A stretch of DNA of 64,000 bases from Hymenobacter volaticus (GCF_022921055.1 NZ_CP095062.1:62001-126000); one strand, 5' to 3'. Positions 9,606 through 21,129 are shown, numbered from the stretch's first letter. Program-made: numbers and translations. Notes: a model not told the origin generated them from the letters alone.

Positions 9606-10552
9606 ATGTTGATACCTCAACTGTTTTTTTTGAAGAAGATGCAATCAGCTTCGGCAACACACGTATCACCCCCGCCTTCCAATCCGCCGACAACGCGCAC
9701 TCTTACTGCCGTAAAGAATGTTGCCTTTATTCTGGCGGGTATTTTATCGGCGGGAACGGGCCTGAAAGGCTTCTTGCTTTCCAGCCACTTCATCGATGGG
9801 GGCGCAACCGGCATATCCATGCTGCTATCGGCGGGTCTGCAACTGCCGCTCTCGTGGGGCATCTTGCTGATTAACTTGCCTTTTCTGCTGCTTGGCTACA
9901 GGCAAATGGGTTTGCGGTTCGCCGTGAAAAGTGCACTGGCTATTGCGGGACTGGCCATTTGCTTGGTGGTAGTGCCGTATCCTGATATCACGCATGATTT
10001 GCTGCTCACGGCGGTGTTCGGGGCGTCTTCATTGGGGCAGGTATTGGCCTGGCGATGCGCGGCGGGGCCGTACTTGACGGCACGGAAATCTTGGCCCTAC
10101 TTATTAACCGCAATACTCCTCTGCTCAAGGTCAGCGACATCATCCTAATCCTTAACATCTTCATCTTCGGAGTGGCCGTCTTCGTGCTGGGTGTCAACCA
10201 GGCTCTCTATTCTATCCTGACGTACGTGGCCGCCTCCAAGACCCTGGATTTCATTCTCAACGGCATCGAGCAATACACGGGCGTCACTATTATCTCGGAG
10301 CGGAGCGAGGACATTCGGATAGTGGTTACCAAAATTCTGGGCCGCGGCGTAACCATTTACAAAGGCCAGAGCGGTTACGGCAAGCGGGGCGAACAGCGCG
10401 AGGAAATCGACATCATTTTCACGGTGGTTACCCGACTGGAACTCCCTCGCCTGCGCGAAGAAGTGAAGCGCCTAGACCCGCGTGCGTTCCTAGTTCAACA
10501 CAGCGTTGATGATGCCGTAGGCGGCATGCTGAAAAGACGGCCTCTACATTAA
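9606..10552 (+). pseudogene. YitT family membrane protein (frameshifted at 10020-10023)
   Basis: Two frames form one YitT/DUF161 protein of about 315 residues. The first frame carries hydrophobic segments with the family motif SSHFIDGGATGISMLLS. The second frame reads on as MRGGAVLDGTEILALLINR, more membrane segments and a C-terminal DUF2179 cytoplasmic domain (ISERSEDIRIVVTKILGRGV). Restoring one G to the GGGG run gives AVFGGVFIGAGIGLAMRGG, a natural junction. Starts at 9606 or 9639 are both possible. The substrate of the family is unknown. A TetR gene precedes it and a strong terminator follows. Confidence 0.87.
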
Positions 10553-10576
10553 GCGGCTTACCTGTAAACAACAAAA

Positions 10577-10618
10577 CGGCCCCTACATACCCGCTGCAAA
10601 GTGGGTGTGTAGGGGCCG
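10577..10618. terminator. Bidirectional terminator hairpin
   Basis: Arms 10577-10594 and 10601-10618 pair over 18 bases around a six-base loop, with an A-run before and A/T after. It lies between the convergent yitT-like gene and the amidohydrolase operon. Confidence 0.85.
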
Positions 10619-10639
10619 AATCGTATTGCTCACTGTTCG

Positions 10640-11940
10640 TTACTGCATGTTGTACTTGCTCTTGAACTTACGGTTTAGGTATACCTGCTTGTTTTCTGAG
10701 CTGAACGCGCGTCCGTCGATGTAGGCGTGGGTGATGTTGTTGGTACGCATGTCCAGCAAGTCGCCGCGGCTCACGACCAGGGTGGCGCTTTTGCCGGCTT
10801 CGAGGCTGCCGTAGTCTTTGTCGATGCCGAGGATGCGGGCCGGGCTCAGCGTTACGGCCGTTAGGGCCTGTTCGGGGTGAGGCCGTGGCCGGCGGACGTG
10901 CCGGCAATAAAGGCCAGGTTGCGTGAACCTGCCGTTTCCATACTCCCTTCATAGTCCAGGCAATAACGGATGCCGGCTTGCTGTAGCATGCTCGGCAGCC
11001 GATAAGGTAAGTCGTAGTCGTCGCCGGGGCGGCGGGGCAGGGCGTGCGTGCGGGAAAGCACTACGGCTACGTCATTTTGCTTAAGGAAATCGAGCATCAT
11101 CCAGGCGTCGCGCGCGCCAATCACCACCACTTTCTGCACCCCAAGCCGCTTGGCAAAGCTGACCGCCTCCACGATTTCCTTGCCGTAGTCGGCGTGGATA
11201 AACAAGGTTTTGGAGCCGTCGAAAATACCAGCAAGAGAGGATAGACGCAGGTTTTCGCGACGGTTAGCCGGCGAGTTTTTGTAGGCTGCCGCTTCGGTAA
11301 ACATCACCTCCAACTCGCGCAACTGCGCTTGCCGGTCCCGGATGCGTCTTTCCACTGCCTTTTCGTCTTCGGCGGGGTCCAGCTTGAGCACCATCAGGGG
11401 CCAGTTCAGGTGCAGCCCGTCGTCGGCGCGCACGGCGGCGTCTTGCCAGTTCCAGGCATCGAGTTGCACGATGCTGCTTTGCCCCGAGAGCATCCCGCCG
11501 CGGGGCGTAATCTGGGCCATCAGCACGCCGTTGGTGCGCACCGTCGGGATGATGTCGGAGTCGGTGTTGTAGGCAATCAGGGAGCGGACGTTGGGGTTCA
11601 TCATGCCCACTTCCTGCTCGTCCACCGTCGCCCGGATGGATTCGGTTTCGGTGAGGCCCAACGTGGTGTTAGGCAGAATCAGGCCGGGGTAGATTTCCTG
11701 GCCTTTCACGTCCACCACTTCGTAGCCGTCGCGTTTCGCAAAGCCATTTTGCGCCCCTGCGTACGTGATGCGGCCTTTGTCGAAAGCCACGGCCGCGTCG
11801 GGCACTACAGTGCCGTTGCCTACGTGAAGGTTGCCGCCGACCAGCAGAATCGGCTTGCTTTGGGCCGGAGCTGGCATCGGCACTTGCGCCGCCATGGGCA
11901 GCGCGGCAAGCAAGCTCAAAGAGAGGAATATATGTTTCAT
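10640..11940 (-). pseudogene. Exported amidohydrolase, ~433 residues (frameshifted at 10874-10877)
   Basis: It starts with a signal peptide (MKHIFLSLSLLAALPMAAQ) and an amidohydrolase composite-domain start (ILLVGGNLHVGNGTVVPDAA, then GQEIYPGLILP). The frame breaks at GHGLTP. One added base in the run at 10874-10877 restores GHGLTPEQALTAVTLSPARI and then LGIDKDYGSLEAGKSATLVV, running to the stop at 10640. The usual metal-binding HxH after the PG motif appears as LPNTTLG here, so metal ligation and activity may be altered; this is also seen in some exported Bacteroidota members. It follows the larger amidohydrolase by 70 bases and forms an operon with it. The substrate is unknown; dipeptide or imidazolone-type hydrolysis is only a family-level guess. 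Confidence 0.85.
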
Positions 11941-12010
11941 GTTGCTGTCTCGTTAGAGGATGGTTCGAACAAGCTGCCCTTTTTCAGTTGAGAAGGGCAG
12001 CTCTGTTTCT

Positions 12011-15000
12011 CTACTTATCCAGTTCTTTTTCTTCGCCTTCCGTGTCGCAGTGGAAATGGCCGGTGGCTTTGGCAACGGGCGTTTGGGTAGGCGCACCCCC
12101 TTTTTTGGCGGCCAGCATTTTCTGCACGATGCGCAGCCGCTCCTTTTCCATTTCCAGGCGCAGCGCCTTGTCCGACTCCACATCGAAGAATTGACGACCA
12201 TCCACGAAAGTGCGCTCGGCGTGGGCGTAAATGCTCAGCGGGTGCGCGCTCCACAGTACCACGTCGGCGTCCTTGCCTTCCTTGATGCTGCCCATCTGCT
12301 TATCCACGTGCAGCATCTTGGCGGGGTTGATAGTCACGAGCTTCAACGCTTCCTCTTCCGACAACCCGCCGTACTTCACGGTTTTGGCGGCTTCTTGGTT
12401 GAGACGGCGGCTCATTTCGGCGTCATCGGAGTTGATGGCTACCGTCAGGCCGGCGTCGTGCATGATGGCGGCGTTGTACGGAATAGCGTCGCGCACCTCG
12501 TTTTTGTAGCCCCACCAGTCGGCGAAGGTGCTGGCAGCCGCGCCGTGCGCTTTCATCTTATCGGCCACTTTGTAGCCCTCCAGAATGTGCGTGAAGGTGT
12601 TCACCTTGAAGCCTAAGCGGTCGGCCACGCTCAGCAGCATGTTGATTTCACTTTGCACGTAGCTGTGGCAGGTGATAAAGCGCTTGTTGTTCAGGATTTC
12701 CACCAGTGCGTCCAGCTCTAAGTCTCGCCGCGGAGCTTCCGTTTTCTTTTGCTGGCCTTTGCCGAGCTTGTTGTAGGCAGCCCACTCTTTTTCGTACTCT
12801 CTGGCTCGTGTGAAGGCATCTACAAACACCTGTTCCACGCCCATGCGCGACTGCGGAAAACGCAACACGTTGGCTTCGCCGGCGTTGGACTGCTTCACGT
12901 TTTCGCCGAGTGCAAACTTGATGAACGGATCAGCACCGGCCACCTTCAAGTCTTCGGCCGCGGCGCCCCAACGCAGCTTAATCAACTGCGACTGGCCCCC
13001 GATGGGGTTGGCCGAGCCGTGCAGCAACTGGGCCGCCGTTACGCCCCCGCTAGGTCGCGGTACAGATCTACATCCTCTGGGTCGAGTACGTCGCCGATGC
13101 GTACCTCCGATGTCACAGCCTGCGTGCCCTCATTCACACCCCCAACAATAGCTAGGTGCGAGTGTTCGTCGATGATACCGGGGGTGAGGTGCTTGCCCGT
13201 GCCGTCAACCACGCGGGCATCTTTGGCCGCGAGGCTCTTGCCTACTTTCGAGATTTTGCCGTTTACTAGCAGCACATCGGTATTTTCGAGTTTGCCGGCT
13301 GCTTCGCTGGTCCATACAGTGGCATTCTTGATGAGCACCGTTTCCTGTGGTGGTACCGCAATGCGCCCGTAGGCTGCAAACGGATATAGTATCGAGCCTA
13401 ATTGTATCGGTGCGGGCGCTTTAGCAGAGTCGCGCTTAGCCACTTGGCTGGCTACTTCTTGGCGGCGGGCTGTCCATTTCACGCGGGAAGCGTCGGGCAG
13501 TTGGCCATCCCCCTGGAACACGCGGGAAGTAGGCGTATAGTAACCGCTCAAGCGGACAGTAGTGGTTTTGTCTTTGGGCGTGGGATTGTAGACAATGGTA
13601 GCTAGTTCGCCTTGCACCGATATAGCGCCGCGAACGGTGTCTTTGGGGGCAACTGCTATTTTCAGTTCGGGGGCTTCGGGCTTGCCCGCCACCAGCATTT
13701 GCACGGCAGGCTGGGTGCCTACTTGCAAGGTGTACACACCGCGGTAGTCGGCGGGCACATTGCTGAGTTGATATCGCTCGCCCTGCACCCAATTGTCGAG
13801 CAGGACGTTATCGTCGGCGAAGAGGCTGCTGGAGCACACTAGGAAGTTAGCCGTCAGGCCCGGCTTTAGGCTGCCCACTTTGTCTTGCGCTTTTATAAAC
13901 TCGGCGGGAGTGGCCGTGAGGGCACGCAAAGCCTGTTCTTCACTCAGCCCATACTGAATGGCTTTGCGCACGTTGGGCAGAAACTTCTTTTTGTCTTTCA
14001 AGTCGGCGGCCGACAACGCAAATGGCACTCCGGCCTTGGCTAGCATAGCCGCATTGGCGGGCGCCATTTCCCAATGCTTCAATTCCTCCAGCGAAATGCG
14101 TGAGGCATCGTACACGTCGTCCACGTTGTAAGCGTCGGGTAGTTGAGGCTTATCACAAACGAGGCGCCGGTGGCTTTGATGTCGGCAATGCGCTGGTATT
14201 CGTCGCCGCGGCCCTTGATGATGTACTGGGTTTTGAACTCGTCGCCTAACTTGTCAGCCCGCAGGGCATTGAGCTTGTTGGCTACCTCGAAAATCTGGGG
14301 CAGGTTGCGCTGGTCCTGCCACGCCTGCAACGACAGGTTTTGCTCTTTACCCGGATTGCGTTTATACCAGTCGGCATCCAGGTAGGTTTGGCGTAGCAAC
14401 GCGATGCTGCCCATCAGGGAACCAGGATAGTTCTGGGTGCTGGAGCCTTTATCGAAGGAAAAGCCTGCGGCGGCCCGCTCGGTTAGTATTACCTCGTTTT
14501 CGCGGTGGCCGGCCGTAGCCAAGGTCACGAGGGCGGCCGTGCCGCGCGCAATGCCGTCGGGCTGCTGGGTGAGTACTGCCCCGAAGCCTAACTTCCGGTA
14601 CACATCGGCCTGCTCGTCGTTGAGTTTGAAGTCGTTGGCAGCGTTGGTTTCTGGGTGCACCGCCTGGTTCCAGTCGTACGCCCCGACTTTGTTGGTCACG
14701 AACTGCGGTGGGGGCGGCGGCCGGTGCGCTCCAAAGGCTTCGATTCTGGCAAGCCGTAACCGCTCGCCAAGTCGACAAAGCCCGGATAGATGTATTTGCC
14801 TTTCAAGTCCTGCACCACGGCACCGGCCGGAATTTTCACGTTGGTTCCTACGGCCGCCACTTTGCCGTCCTTAATCAGCAAAGTGGCATCGGTGAGCTTG
14901 GTTTTGTAGTCCGTGAAAATGGTAGCGTGGGTGAAAGCGTACAGGCTTGGTCGCTGGTCATACACGCCGTTGCGTGGGTAGGTAGTTGGCTGCGCGTGGG

Positions 15001-15061
15001 CCGCAAAGCCACCCAGTAGCAGCCCGCCCGCCAGCCCTAATCGAGGAATAGAAGTTTGCAT
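12011..15061 (-). pseudogene. Large exported amidohydrolase, ~1017 residues (three frameshifts)
   Basis: Four consecutive frames make one protein. A signal peptide ends near AAHAQ, followed by an amidohydrolase-like first half (ATIFTDYKTKLTDATLLIKD, GKYIYPGFVDLASGYG, later SAADLKDKKKFLPNVRKAI and GLSEEQALRALTATPAEF). A second complete amidohydrolase unit follows (VLIKNATVWTSEA, GKHLTPGIIDEHSHLAI with the HSH metal motif, and SDDAEMSRRLNQEAAK). Breaks lie at the G runs 14710-14714 and 14136-14138 and the C run 13044-13048. One added base each restores RRPPPQFVTNKV, NYPDAYNVDDVYD and LAGGVTAAQLLHG. The double-domain layout matches ~1000-residue exported amidohydrolases of Bacteroidota. Only the second half keeps the canonical HxH, so the first may be structural. 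Confidence 0.87.
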
Positions 15062-15114
15062 TCAGGTTGTATTAAATAGAACATGCGTGGCCTACCGCCG
15101 AGTAGGCACTATTT

Positions 15115-15122
15115 CAAATGTA
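15115..15122 (-). promoter_or_regulatory. Candidate promoter -7 box for the amidohydrolase operon
   Basis: On the minus strand this reads TACATTTG, an exact TAnnTTTG match, about 55 bases before the ATG at 15061. The -33 region is only weakly matched. A short hairpin (GCCTAC/GTAGGC, 15090-15107) falls near the predicted transcript start. Confidence 0.45.
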
Positions 15123-15348
15123 GAAAATAAGGTTTGAGTTGGACTACAGAAAGTTAGCCTCTGTGCATATAAAAGCGGCAAACAGCACGGAAAGAGCCAC
15201 TGCTAAGGCTGAACACTTTTGCTGTTACCCCTCAGGCGTTGCGGTTCTTTGTCAATTGTAATCAGCGACTGGCTGAGCGCCGGATCATTTTTTGGCGTAG
15301 CTTCCTGCCAACTTCGTTTCCTTGTTCTTCAGCCCGACTATTTCCACC

Positions 15349-16125
15349 ATGTCACAATCATCTGCTTCTGCCCGCCGGAGTTTTTTGAAAAAAGCCTCAC
15401 TCGGTAGTGTCGTTGCTTTAAGTGCCCCAGAGTTGCTATTAGGCGCCGAGGCCAACTCAAAAGCTCCCAAAGTTTCTCTGGCTACCAACGACGTTATCTT
15501 ATTCCAAGGCGACTCCATCACGGATGCTGGTCGCAAAAAAGAAAGCAAGGACGCTAATGAGCCCAATACCCCGGGCACTTTGGGCAATGGTTATGTCTAT
15601 CTGGCCGCCGCAGAATTGCTGGCTCGAAATCCTGGCAAAAACCTAAAAATCTATAACCGCGGTATCAGTGGTAACAAGGTCTACCAACTGGCCGAGCGTT
15701 GGGATGCCGATTGCCTGGAGCTGAAGCCAACGGTGCTGAGCTTGTTGGTGGGCGTCAACGATTTTTGGCACAAACTCAAACACGGCTACCAAGGCACTAT
15801 CAAAACCTACACCGACGACTACACCGCACTTCTGAACCGTACTCGGCAACAGCTGCCACAGGTTAAGCTCATCATCGGAGAGCCATTTGCCGTCGAAGGT
15901 ACGAGCGCCGTCGATCAGACGTGGTATCCAGCTTTCAAGGAGTACCAAGCCGCAGCTCGCAGTATTGCCGCTCAATTCAACGCCACATTGATTCCTTACC
16001 AGAGCGTATTCGACCAAGCCCAGAAGCAAGCGCCTGGTGTCTACTGGACTGGCGATGGTGTGCACCCCAGTGTAGCAGGTTGCCAGCTAATGGCTAAGGC
16101 ATGGCTGGACACCATCAAGAGCTAA
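15349..16125 (+). CDS. Exported SGNH/GDSL-type esterase
   Basis: A 258-residue protein from the ATG at 15349. The N-terminus has a Tat-like signal (ARRSFLKKASLGSVVALSA). The SGNH catalytic blocks are all present: GDSIT (nucleophile Ser), RGISGN (Gly), GVNDFW (Asn) and the terminal GDGVHPS (Asp/His). Such enzymes deacylate carbohydrates or lipids; the DGxHP ending and family similarity suggest a carbohydrate esterase, but the substrate is unknown. It is divergent from the amidohydrolase operon and has its own terminator. Confidence 0.9.
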   Translation: MSQSSASARRSFLKKASLGSVVALSAPELLLGAEANSKAPKVSLATNDVILFQGDSITDAGRKKESKDANEPNTPGTLGNGYVYLAAAELLARNPGKNLKIYNRGISGNKVYQLAERWDADCLELKPTVLSLLVGVNDFWHKLKHGYQGTIKTYTDDYTALLNRTRQQLPQVKLIIGEPFAVEGTSAVDQTWYPAFKEYQAAARSIAAQFNATLIPYQSVFDQAQKQAPGVYWTGDGVHPSVAGCQLMAKAWLDTIKS

Positions 16126-16161
16126 GGTCTAAGTAGCTACACTTGCGAAGAATGTAGAACG

Positions 16162-16187
16162 GCCTGACGAGCAAGATTCGTCAGGCT
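16162..16187 (+). terminator. Rho-independent terminator of the esterase gene
   Basis: GCCTGACGA and TCGTCAGGC form a perfect nine-base stem around a short loop, followed by TTTCTT. It lies 37 bases after the esterase stop. Confidence 0.85.
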
Positions 16188-16538
16188 TTCTTGTGCATTA
16201 TAAATAGGCTGCTAAAAGAGAGAAAATGCCAGCTAGAAGGGTGTAACAGGGTAAGAAGCAATTCAAGCTCTTCGCATCAAATCGGAATCAAACGCTCAAT
16301 GCTAGTTTCTCTACTAAGCAAGCAGCAAAGTACATAGACCATGCTCTCATCCATAATATATGCTAAGTACACACCTCACATAAGTAAGGCTAGACCCTAG
16401 TAGGATGCAAAATTTAATGGGGGTTGTCCTGTATCAATACGGGCGGTGTAACTAGGCCAAAACCAGTAGGCAACTTTTGTATAATGACCTTAATTTTTGG
16501 GGTGTGCTAAGAAAATAAGTATACGATTTATGAAAAGA

Positions 16539-16546
16539 TACCTTTG
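16539..16546 (+). promoter_or_regulatory. Candidate promoter -7 box ahead of the nitrate operon
   Basis: TACCTTTG is an exact TAnnTTTG match 171 bases before nirB, but no good -33 TTTG is found at the expected distance. The rest of the A+T-rich 16188-16717 spacer shows no gene and no clear regulator site. Confidence 0.3.
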
Positions 16547-16717
16547 TGATTAGGGCCATTTTACTTACACTTGTAGTCATACGCTCCAAAGCACTACGAA
16601 TTATAAGGGGTATTTGCCCTATCGAGCTTTTTCGAATTCGTGTGCTTGCCACCTCAATTAATCTTCCCGCCCACCCTTTAATCTGATTTCATTATGAATT
16701 CCTAACCGCAAGGGCAT

Positions 16718-19221
16718 ATGGTAATGCAGCACCTTCCCACCGTCGTTGTAATTGGCAATGGCATGGTTGGCTACAAGTTTTGTGAGAAGCTACTCGCTAA
16801 AACCACTGCCTTCAATCTGGTTGTCTTCGGCGAAGAGCCTCGCGTGGCCTACGACCGGGTGCACCTGAGCGAGTACTTCGGCGGCAAAACGGCCGACGAC
16901 TTGCTGATGGCGCCGTTGCAGTGGTACCACGAACACGGCATCACGCTGCATCTAGGCGAAGCAATTCAGGAAATAAACCGCGCCAACCAAACCGTACATT
17001 CGCGCAGCGGCCTGGTGCAGCCCTACGATTACTTGGTGCTGGCTACCGGCTCGTCGGCTTTCGTGCCCGACATTCCGGGCGTGGAGAAAGAAGGAGTAAT
17101 GGTGTACCGCACCATCGAAGACCTAGAGCAAATCAAAGCTTGCGCCGCCACTGCCCGCAGCGGAGCCGTGCTCGGTGGTGGTTTGCTAGGCCTAGAAGCT
17201 GCCAAAGCCCTGTTGGATTTAGGCGTGCCCGAAACGCACGTAATAGAATTTGCTCCCCGGCTAATGCCCCGGCAAATAGACGCCGCCGGTAGCCAGATGC
17301 TACAAACCAAGCTTGAAGCCTTGGGTTTGCAGATTCACCTGAGCAAAGCCACTTCCAGTATCGGTGGGGAAAGCAAGATTGATTCGCTGCACTTCGGCGA
17401 CGGGTCTATTTTAGAGGTGGATATGCTGGTGATTTCGGCCGGTATTCGCCCCCGCGACGAGCTAGCCAAACTAGCGGGTTTGGAAGTGGGCATGCGCGGC
17501 GGCATCGTGGTCAACGATGAAATGCAAACCTGCGACCCACGCATTTTCGCCATCGGCGAGTGCGCGCTTCACAGCGGCATGATTTACGGCCTAGTAGCCC
17601 CCGGCTACGACATGGCCGATGTAGTAGCTAGCCAGCTCACGAAAGGTGCCCGCGCTTTCACCGGTTATGACATGAGCAGTAAGCTCAAACTGATTGGCGT
17701 GGACGTGGCTAGCTTCGGCGACCCATTCATCGCCGAGCCGCACAGCCGTTCCATCGTGTTCGAGGATGCACACAACGGCGTTTACAAGCGCATCAACATC
17801 AGCCCCGATGGCAAGTACCTGCTCGGAGGCGTACTCATCGGTGATGCTGAGGCGTACAACATACTGCTGCAAACGGTGAACAACAAAATCGTGCTGCCGC
17901 CGCACCCCGAAGACCTGATTTTAGGAGCCCGCGGGGCGAAGCCAACGATGGCGCGGGCGTGATGAGTTTGCCCGAGGAAGCGCTGGTGTGTTCGTGCGAG
18001 GCTGTAACCAAAGGCGCTATCTGCACCGCCGTAACCGAACTGAACGTGACGTCAGTGGACGGCATGAAGAAGTGTAACAAGGCCGGTACCGGCTGCGGCG
18101 GTTGCGTGCCCATGATCAAGGATTTAATAAACGGGACCCTCACCGCGCAGGGCGCTTACATCAAGAACGTGCTGTGCGAGCATTTCGACTACTCGCGCCA
18201 AGAACTGTTCGACTTATTGAAAATCAACGACATCCGTACCTACGACGCGGCCCTCGACCACTTCGGCAAAGGCGACGGTTGCGAAACCTGCAAGCCGGCT
18301 ATTGGCAGCATCTTGTCGGGTTTGTGGAATGATTTGATTGTCAAGCAAAACACCATTCAAGACACCAACGACCGGTACCTAGCCAACATTCAGAAAGGGG
18401 GCAGCTACTCGGTGGTGCCGCGCATTGCGGGCGGAGAAGTGACGCCCGAGCAACTGATGGTGATTGGGCGAGTGGCCCACAAGTATGGGCTCTACACCAA
18501 GATTACGGGCGGCCAGCGCATCGACATGTTCGGGGCCCACGTGAGTGACTTGCCTGATATCTGGGAAGAACTCATCAATGCGGGCTTCGAGAGCGGGCAC
18601 GCTTACGGCAAGTCGTTGCGCACCGTGAAAAGCTGCGTAGGCAGTACGTGGTGCCGGTTTGGCTTGCACGACAGCGTATCCCTGGCCATTGAAATCGAGA
18701 ATCGCTACAAGGGTATCCGCTCGCCCCACAAGCTGAAAAGTGGCGTGAGCGGCTGCGTACGCGAATGCGCCGAGGCCCAAGCCAAAGACTTCGGCATTAT
18801 CGCCACCGAAAAAGGTTGGAACCTGTACGTGTGTGGCAACGGCGGCTCCAAGCCGCAGCACGCCCAATTGCTCGCCACCGACATCGACAAGGAAACCCTA
18901 ATCAAGTACCTGGACCGGTTCCTGATGTTTTACATCAAAACCGCCGACCCGCTCATGCGCACTGCCACCTGGCTCAACAAGATGGATGGCGGCCTGGCCT
19001 ATCTCAAAAACGTGGTGCTCAACGACAGCCTCGGTATCTGCGCCGACCTAGAAGCCGAAATGGCACTGCTTATCCAGAACTACCACTGTGAGTGGAAAGA
19101 AGTGGTGGAAAATCCGGAGTTGCGCAAGCAATTCACCCACTTCGTGAATGCCCCGAAGCTGAAAGACCCCACCATGGAGTTTGAACCTGTGCGGGGGCAA
19201 AAGATAGTCAAGGCGTGGTAG
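16718..19221 (+). pseudogene. nirB: Assimilatory nitrite reductase large subunit NirB (frameshifted at 17933-17936)
   Basis: Two frames overlap by a few bases and together give 834 residues, the normal NirB length. The first frame is the FAD/NAD(P)H reductase (VVVIGNGMVGYKF, VLATGSSAFVPDIPG, VLGGGLLGLEAAKALLDLG). The second begins with a BFD-like [2Fe-2S] domain (VCSCEAVTKGAI, GTGCGGCVP). It ends with the sirohaem/[4Fe-4S] reductase part, whose ligands are visible as CVGSTWC and CVREC. Adding one G to the GGGG run restores LGARGGEANDGAGVMSLPEEA, a typical linker. The enzyme reduces nitrite to ammonium with NAD(P)H electrons, together with NirD. It opens the nitrate assimilation operon. A naturally split enzyme is possible but less likely. 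Confidence 0.9.
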
Positions 19222-19373
19222 CGCCTCTCGCTTAACCAAAACCAAGTCGATTCAGCAGATATGGCGGCGCCCTCGTAGGCGCGGCCCGGCACTTAACCGA
19301 GTAATCCGGCCAAGTGGCAGGGCAAAGCAGGCATTGCTAGCAAAACTCTTAACTCCTTAACAGGCAAAATACT

Positions 19374-19724
19374 ATGGAAACTATTGTCGACGTAGAATGG
19401 CTGCCCGTGTGCAAAACCACGGATATACCAGCCGATGGAGGCGCCTGTGCCCTGGTGGAAGGCCAGCAGGTTGCCATTTTCAACTTTGCCCGTCGTGGCG
19501 AGTGGTACGCCACCCAAAACCTGTGTCCGCACAAGCAGCAGATGGCGTTGGCCCGCGGTATGATTGGCAGCACTGGCGAAGCCTGTGAGCCGAAAGTGGC
19601 CTGCCCGTTTCATAAGCGCACCTTTTCGTTGCTCACGGGTGAATGCCTGAATGGCGACGAGTGTAGCATTCAAACCTACCCGATCAAGGTCGAGGACGGG
19701 GTAGTTTACATCGGCTGGGCCTAA
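19374..19724 (+). CDS. nirD: Nitrite reductase small subunit NirD (Rieske-type)
   Basis: A 116-residue protein with a Rieske fold. The cluster-binding boxes are CPHKQQMALARG and CPFHKRTFSL. Length, boxes and position directly after nirB fit NirD, the small subunit of NAD(P)H nitrite reductase. The nirB-nirD gap of 152 bases is longer than the other gaps of this operon. Confidence 0.92.
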   Translation: METIVDVEWLPVCKTTDIPADGGACALVEGQQVAIFNFARRGEWYATQNLCPHKQQMALARGMIGSTGEACEPKVACPFHKRTFSLLTGECLNGDECSIQTYPIKVEDGVVYIGWA

Positions 19725-19772
19725 GCCTACAAGTTGACGGATTTGATTTAACCGGTACCTAATTTCTTGCTC

Positions 19773-21092
19773 ATGGATGCTCCGCTTGCCAATCAGCAGC
19801 CCCTCAGCCACCTCAACATCTTCGCCGCAAAGGGCGTGCAGATGCGCACGTTCCACCTAACCTGGCTTACGTTCTTCTTTTGCTTTTTCGGGTGGTTTGG
19901 GATTGCGCCGTTGATGCCATTGGTGCGAGAGCAGCTACACCTCGATAAAGGGCAGGTCGGGAACATTGTCATTGCGTCGGTGTCGGCCACCATTCTGGCG
20001 CGCTTGATCATGGGCAAGCTCTGCGACACATTGGGCCCACGCCTGGCGTACACGCTGCTATTGGTAGTGGGCGCTTTTCCAGTGATGCTCATTGGCTTGA
20101 GCAACAGCTACGAAAGCTTTCTGCTGTTCCGCCTAGCCATTGGCATCATCGGAGCGTCCTTCGTTATCACGCAGTTTCACACCTCCATGATGTTTGCGCC
20201 CAACGTGGTGGGCACGGCCAATGCCGTAGCCGGCGGCTGGGGCAACCTTGGCGGTGGTATTGCCAACATGGCCATGCCACTGGTGGCTGCCGCTTTCGTG
20301 TCGTTGGGTTACATCGATGAAGCTAATTCCTGGCGCTTGGCTATGGTGGTGCCGGGTGTGGTGCTGCTGGTGATGGCCTGGCTGTACTACAAATACACCA
20401 CCGACACGCCGCGCGGTAATTACGCCGACATTCAGCGTACGGCCACTGCCGAAAAGCCTAAGGGTACGTTTCTGCTGGCTTTGCGCGACTACCGCACCTG
20501 GGTGCTGGCCCTGGCCTATGGCGCCTGCTTCGGCATTGAAATCACCATCGACAACGTGGCCGCCGTGTACTTCGTCGACCACTTCGGGGCGACTCTTGTG
20601 CTAGCAGGTATGCTAGCGGGCATCTTCGGCTTCATGAACATCTTTGCCCGCGGCCTAGGTGGCTGGGTCAGCGACCGGATGGGGCGGACTTATGGCCTCA
20701 AGGGCAAATGGCTGCTGCTGAGCGGACTGCTCATTCTCGAAGGATTTGGTATTGTGTTGTTTGCGGTGGCGCCGAGCTTGCCACTGGCCATTGCCGCCAT
20801 GCTACTGTTTGCCTTATTCCTGAAAATGGCCAATGGCTGCACGTACTCTATCGTGCCGTTCGTCAATAAGAAAGCCATGGGCAGTGTGAGTGGTGTGGTG
20901 GGCGCGGGCGGCAATCTAGGTGCCATGCTGGTTGGCTTCCTGTTCAAATCTTCGGCTATCAGCTACAGCACGGCCTTTCTCTACATCGGGTTAGGTGTGG
21001 CCGCGGTGGGCGGATTAGTGCTGCTAGTGCGGCTCGTGCGCAAAGAAATCGGCGAAGTTGCTCCCGAGTCGCTCACGTTGGCTCGCGCCTAG
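19773..21092 (+). CDS. narK: NarK-type nitrate/nitrite MFS transporter
   Basis: A 439-residue major facilitator with about 12 hydrophobic segments. The first segment (FHLTWLTFFFCFFGWFGIAP) and the nitrate-signature-like glycine-rich stretch GTANAVAGGWGNLGGGIANM (and later GVVGAGGNLGAM) are typical of NarK/NasA/NRT2 transporters. It should import nitrate for the downstream reductase. The ATG at 19773 is preferred to a TTG at 19767. It lies 48 bases after nirD and 37 before the reductase gene. Confidence 0.92.
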   Translation: MDAPLANQQPLSHLNIFAAKGVQMRTFHLTWLTFFFCFFGWFGIAPLMPLVREQLHLDKGQVGNIVIASVSATILARLIMGKLCDTLGPRLAYTLLLVVGAFPVMLIGLSNSYESFLLFRLAIGIIGASFVITQFHTSMMFAPNVVGTANAVAGGWGNLGGGIANMAMPLVAAAFVSLGYIDEANSWRLAMVVPGVVLLVMAWLYYKYTTDTPRGNYADIQRTATAEKPKGTFLLALRDYRTWVLALAYGACFGIEITIDNVAAVYFVDHFGATLVLAGMLAGIFGFMNIFARGLGGWVSDRMGRTYGLKGKWLLLSGLLILEGFGIVLFAVAPSLPLAIAAMLLFALFLKMANGCTYSIVPFVNKKAMGSVSGVVGAGGNLGAMLVGFLFKSSAISYSTAFLYIGLGVAAVGGLVLLVRLVRKEIGEVAPESLTLARA

Positions 21093-21129
21093 TGGGGCGC
21101 TTGAAATCTGAAAGATAAACTACGTGCCT

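Noticed and set aside
16118..16250. Possible riboswitch or small RNA after the esterase gene
   Set aside because: Only a simple nine-base terminator hairpin is seen; nothing more structured.
16718..19221. nirB as a naturally split two-gene enzyme
   Set aside because: The overlap codons read as a normal NirB linker in the second frame, the combined length is standard, and one extra G in a GGGG run joins the frames. Nine similar breaks elsewhere make an error far likelier.
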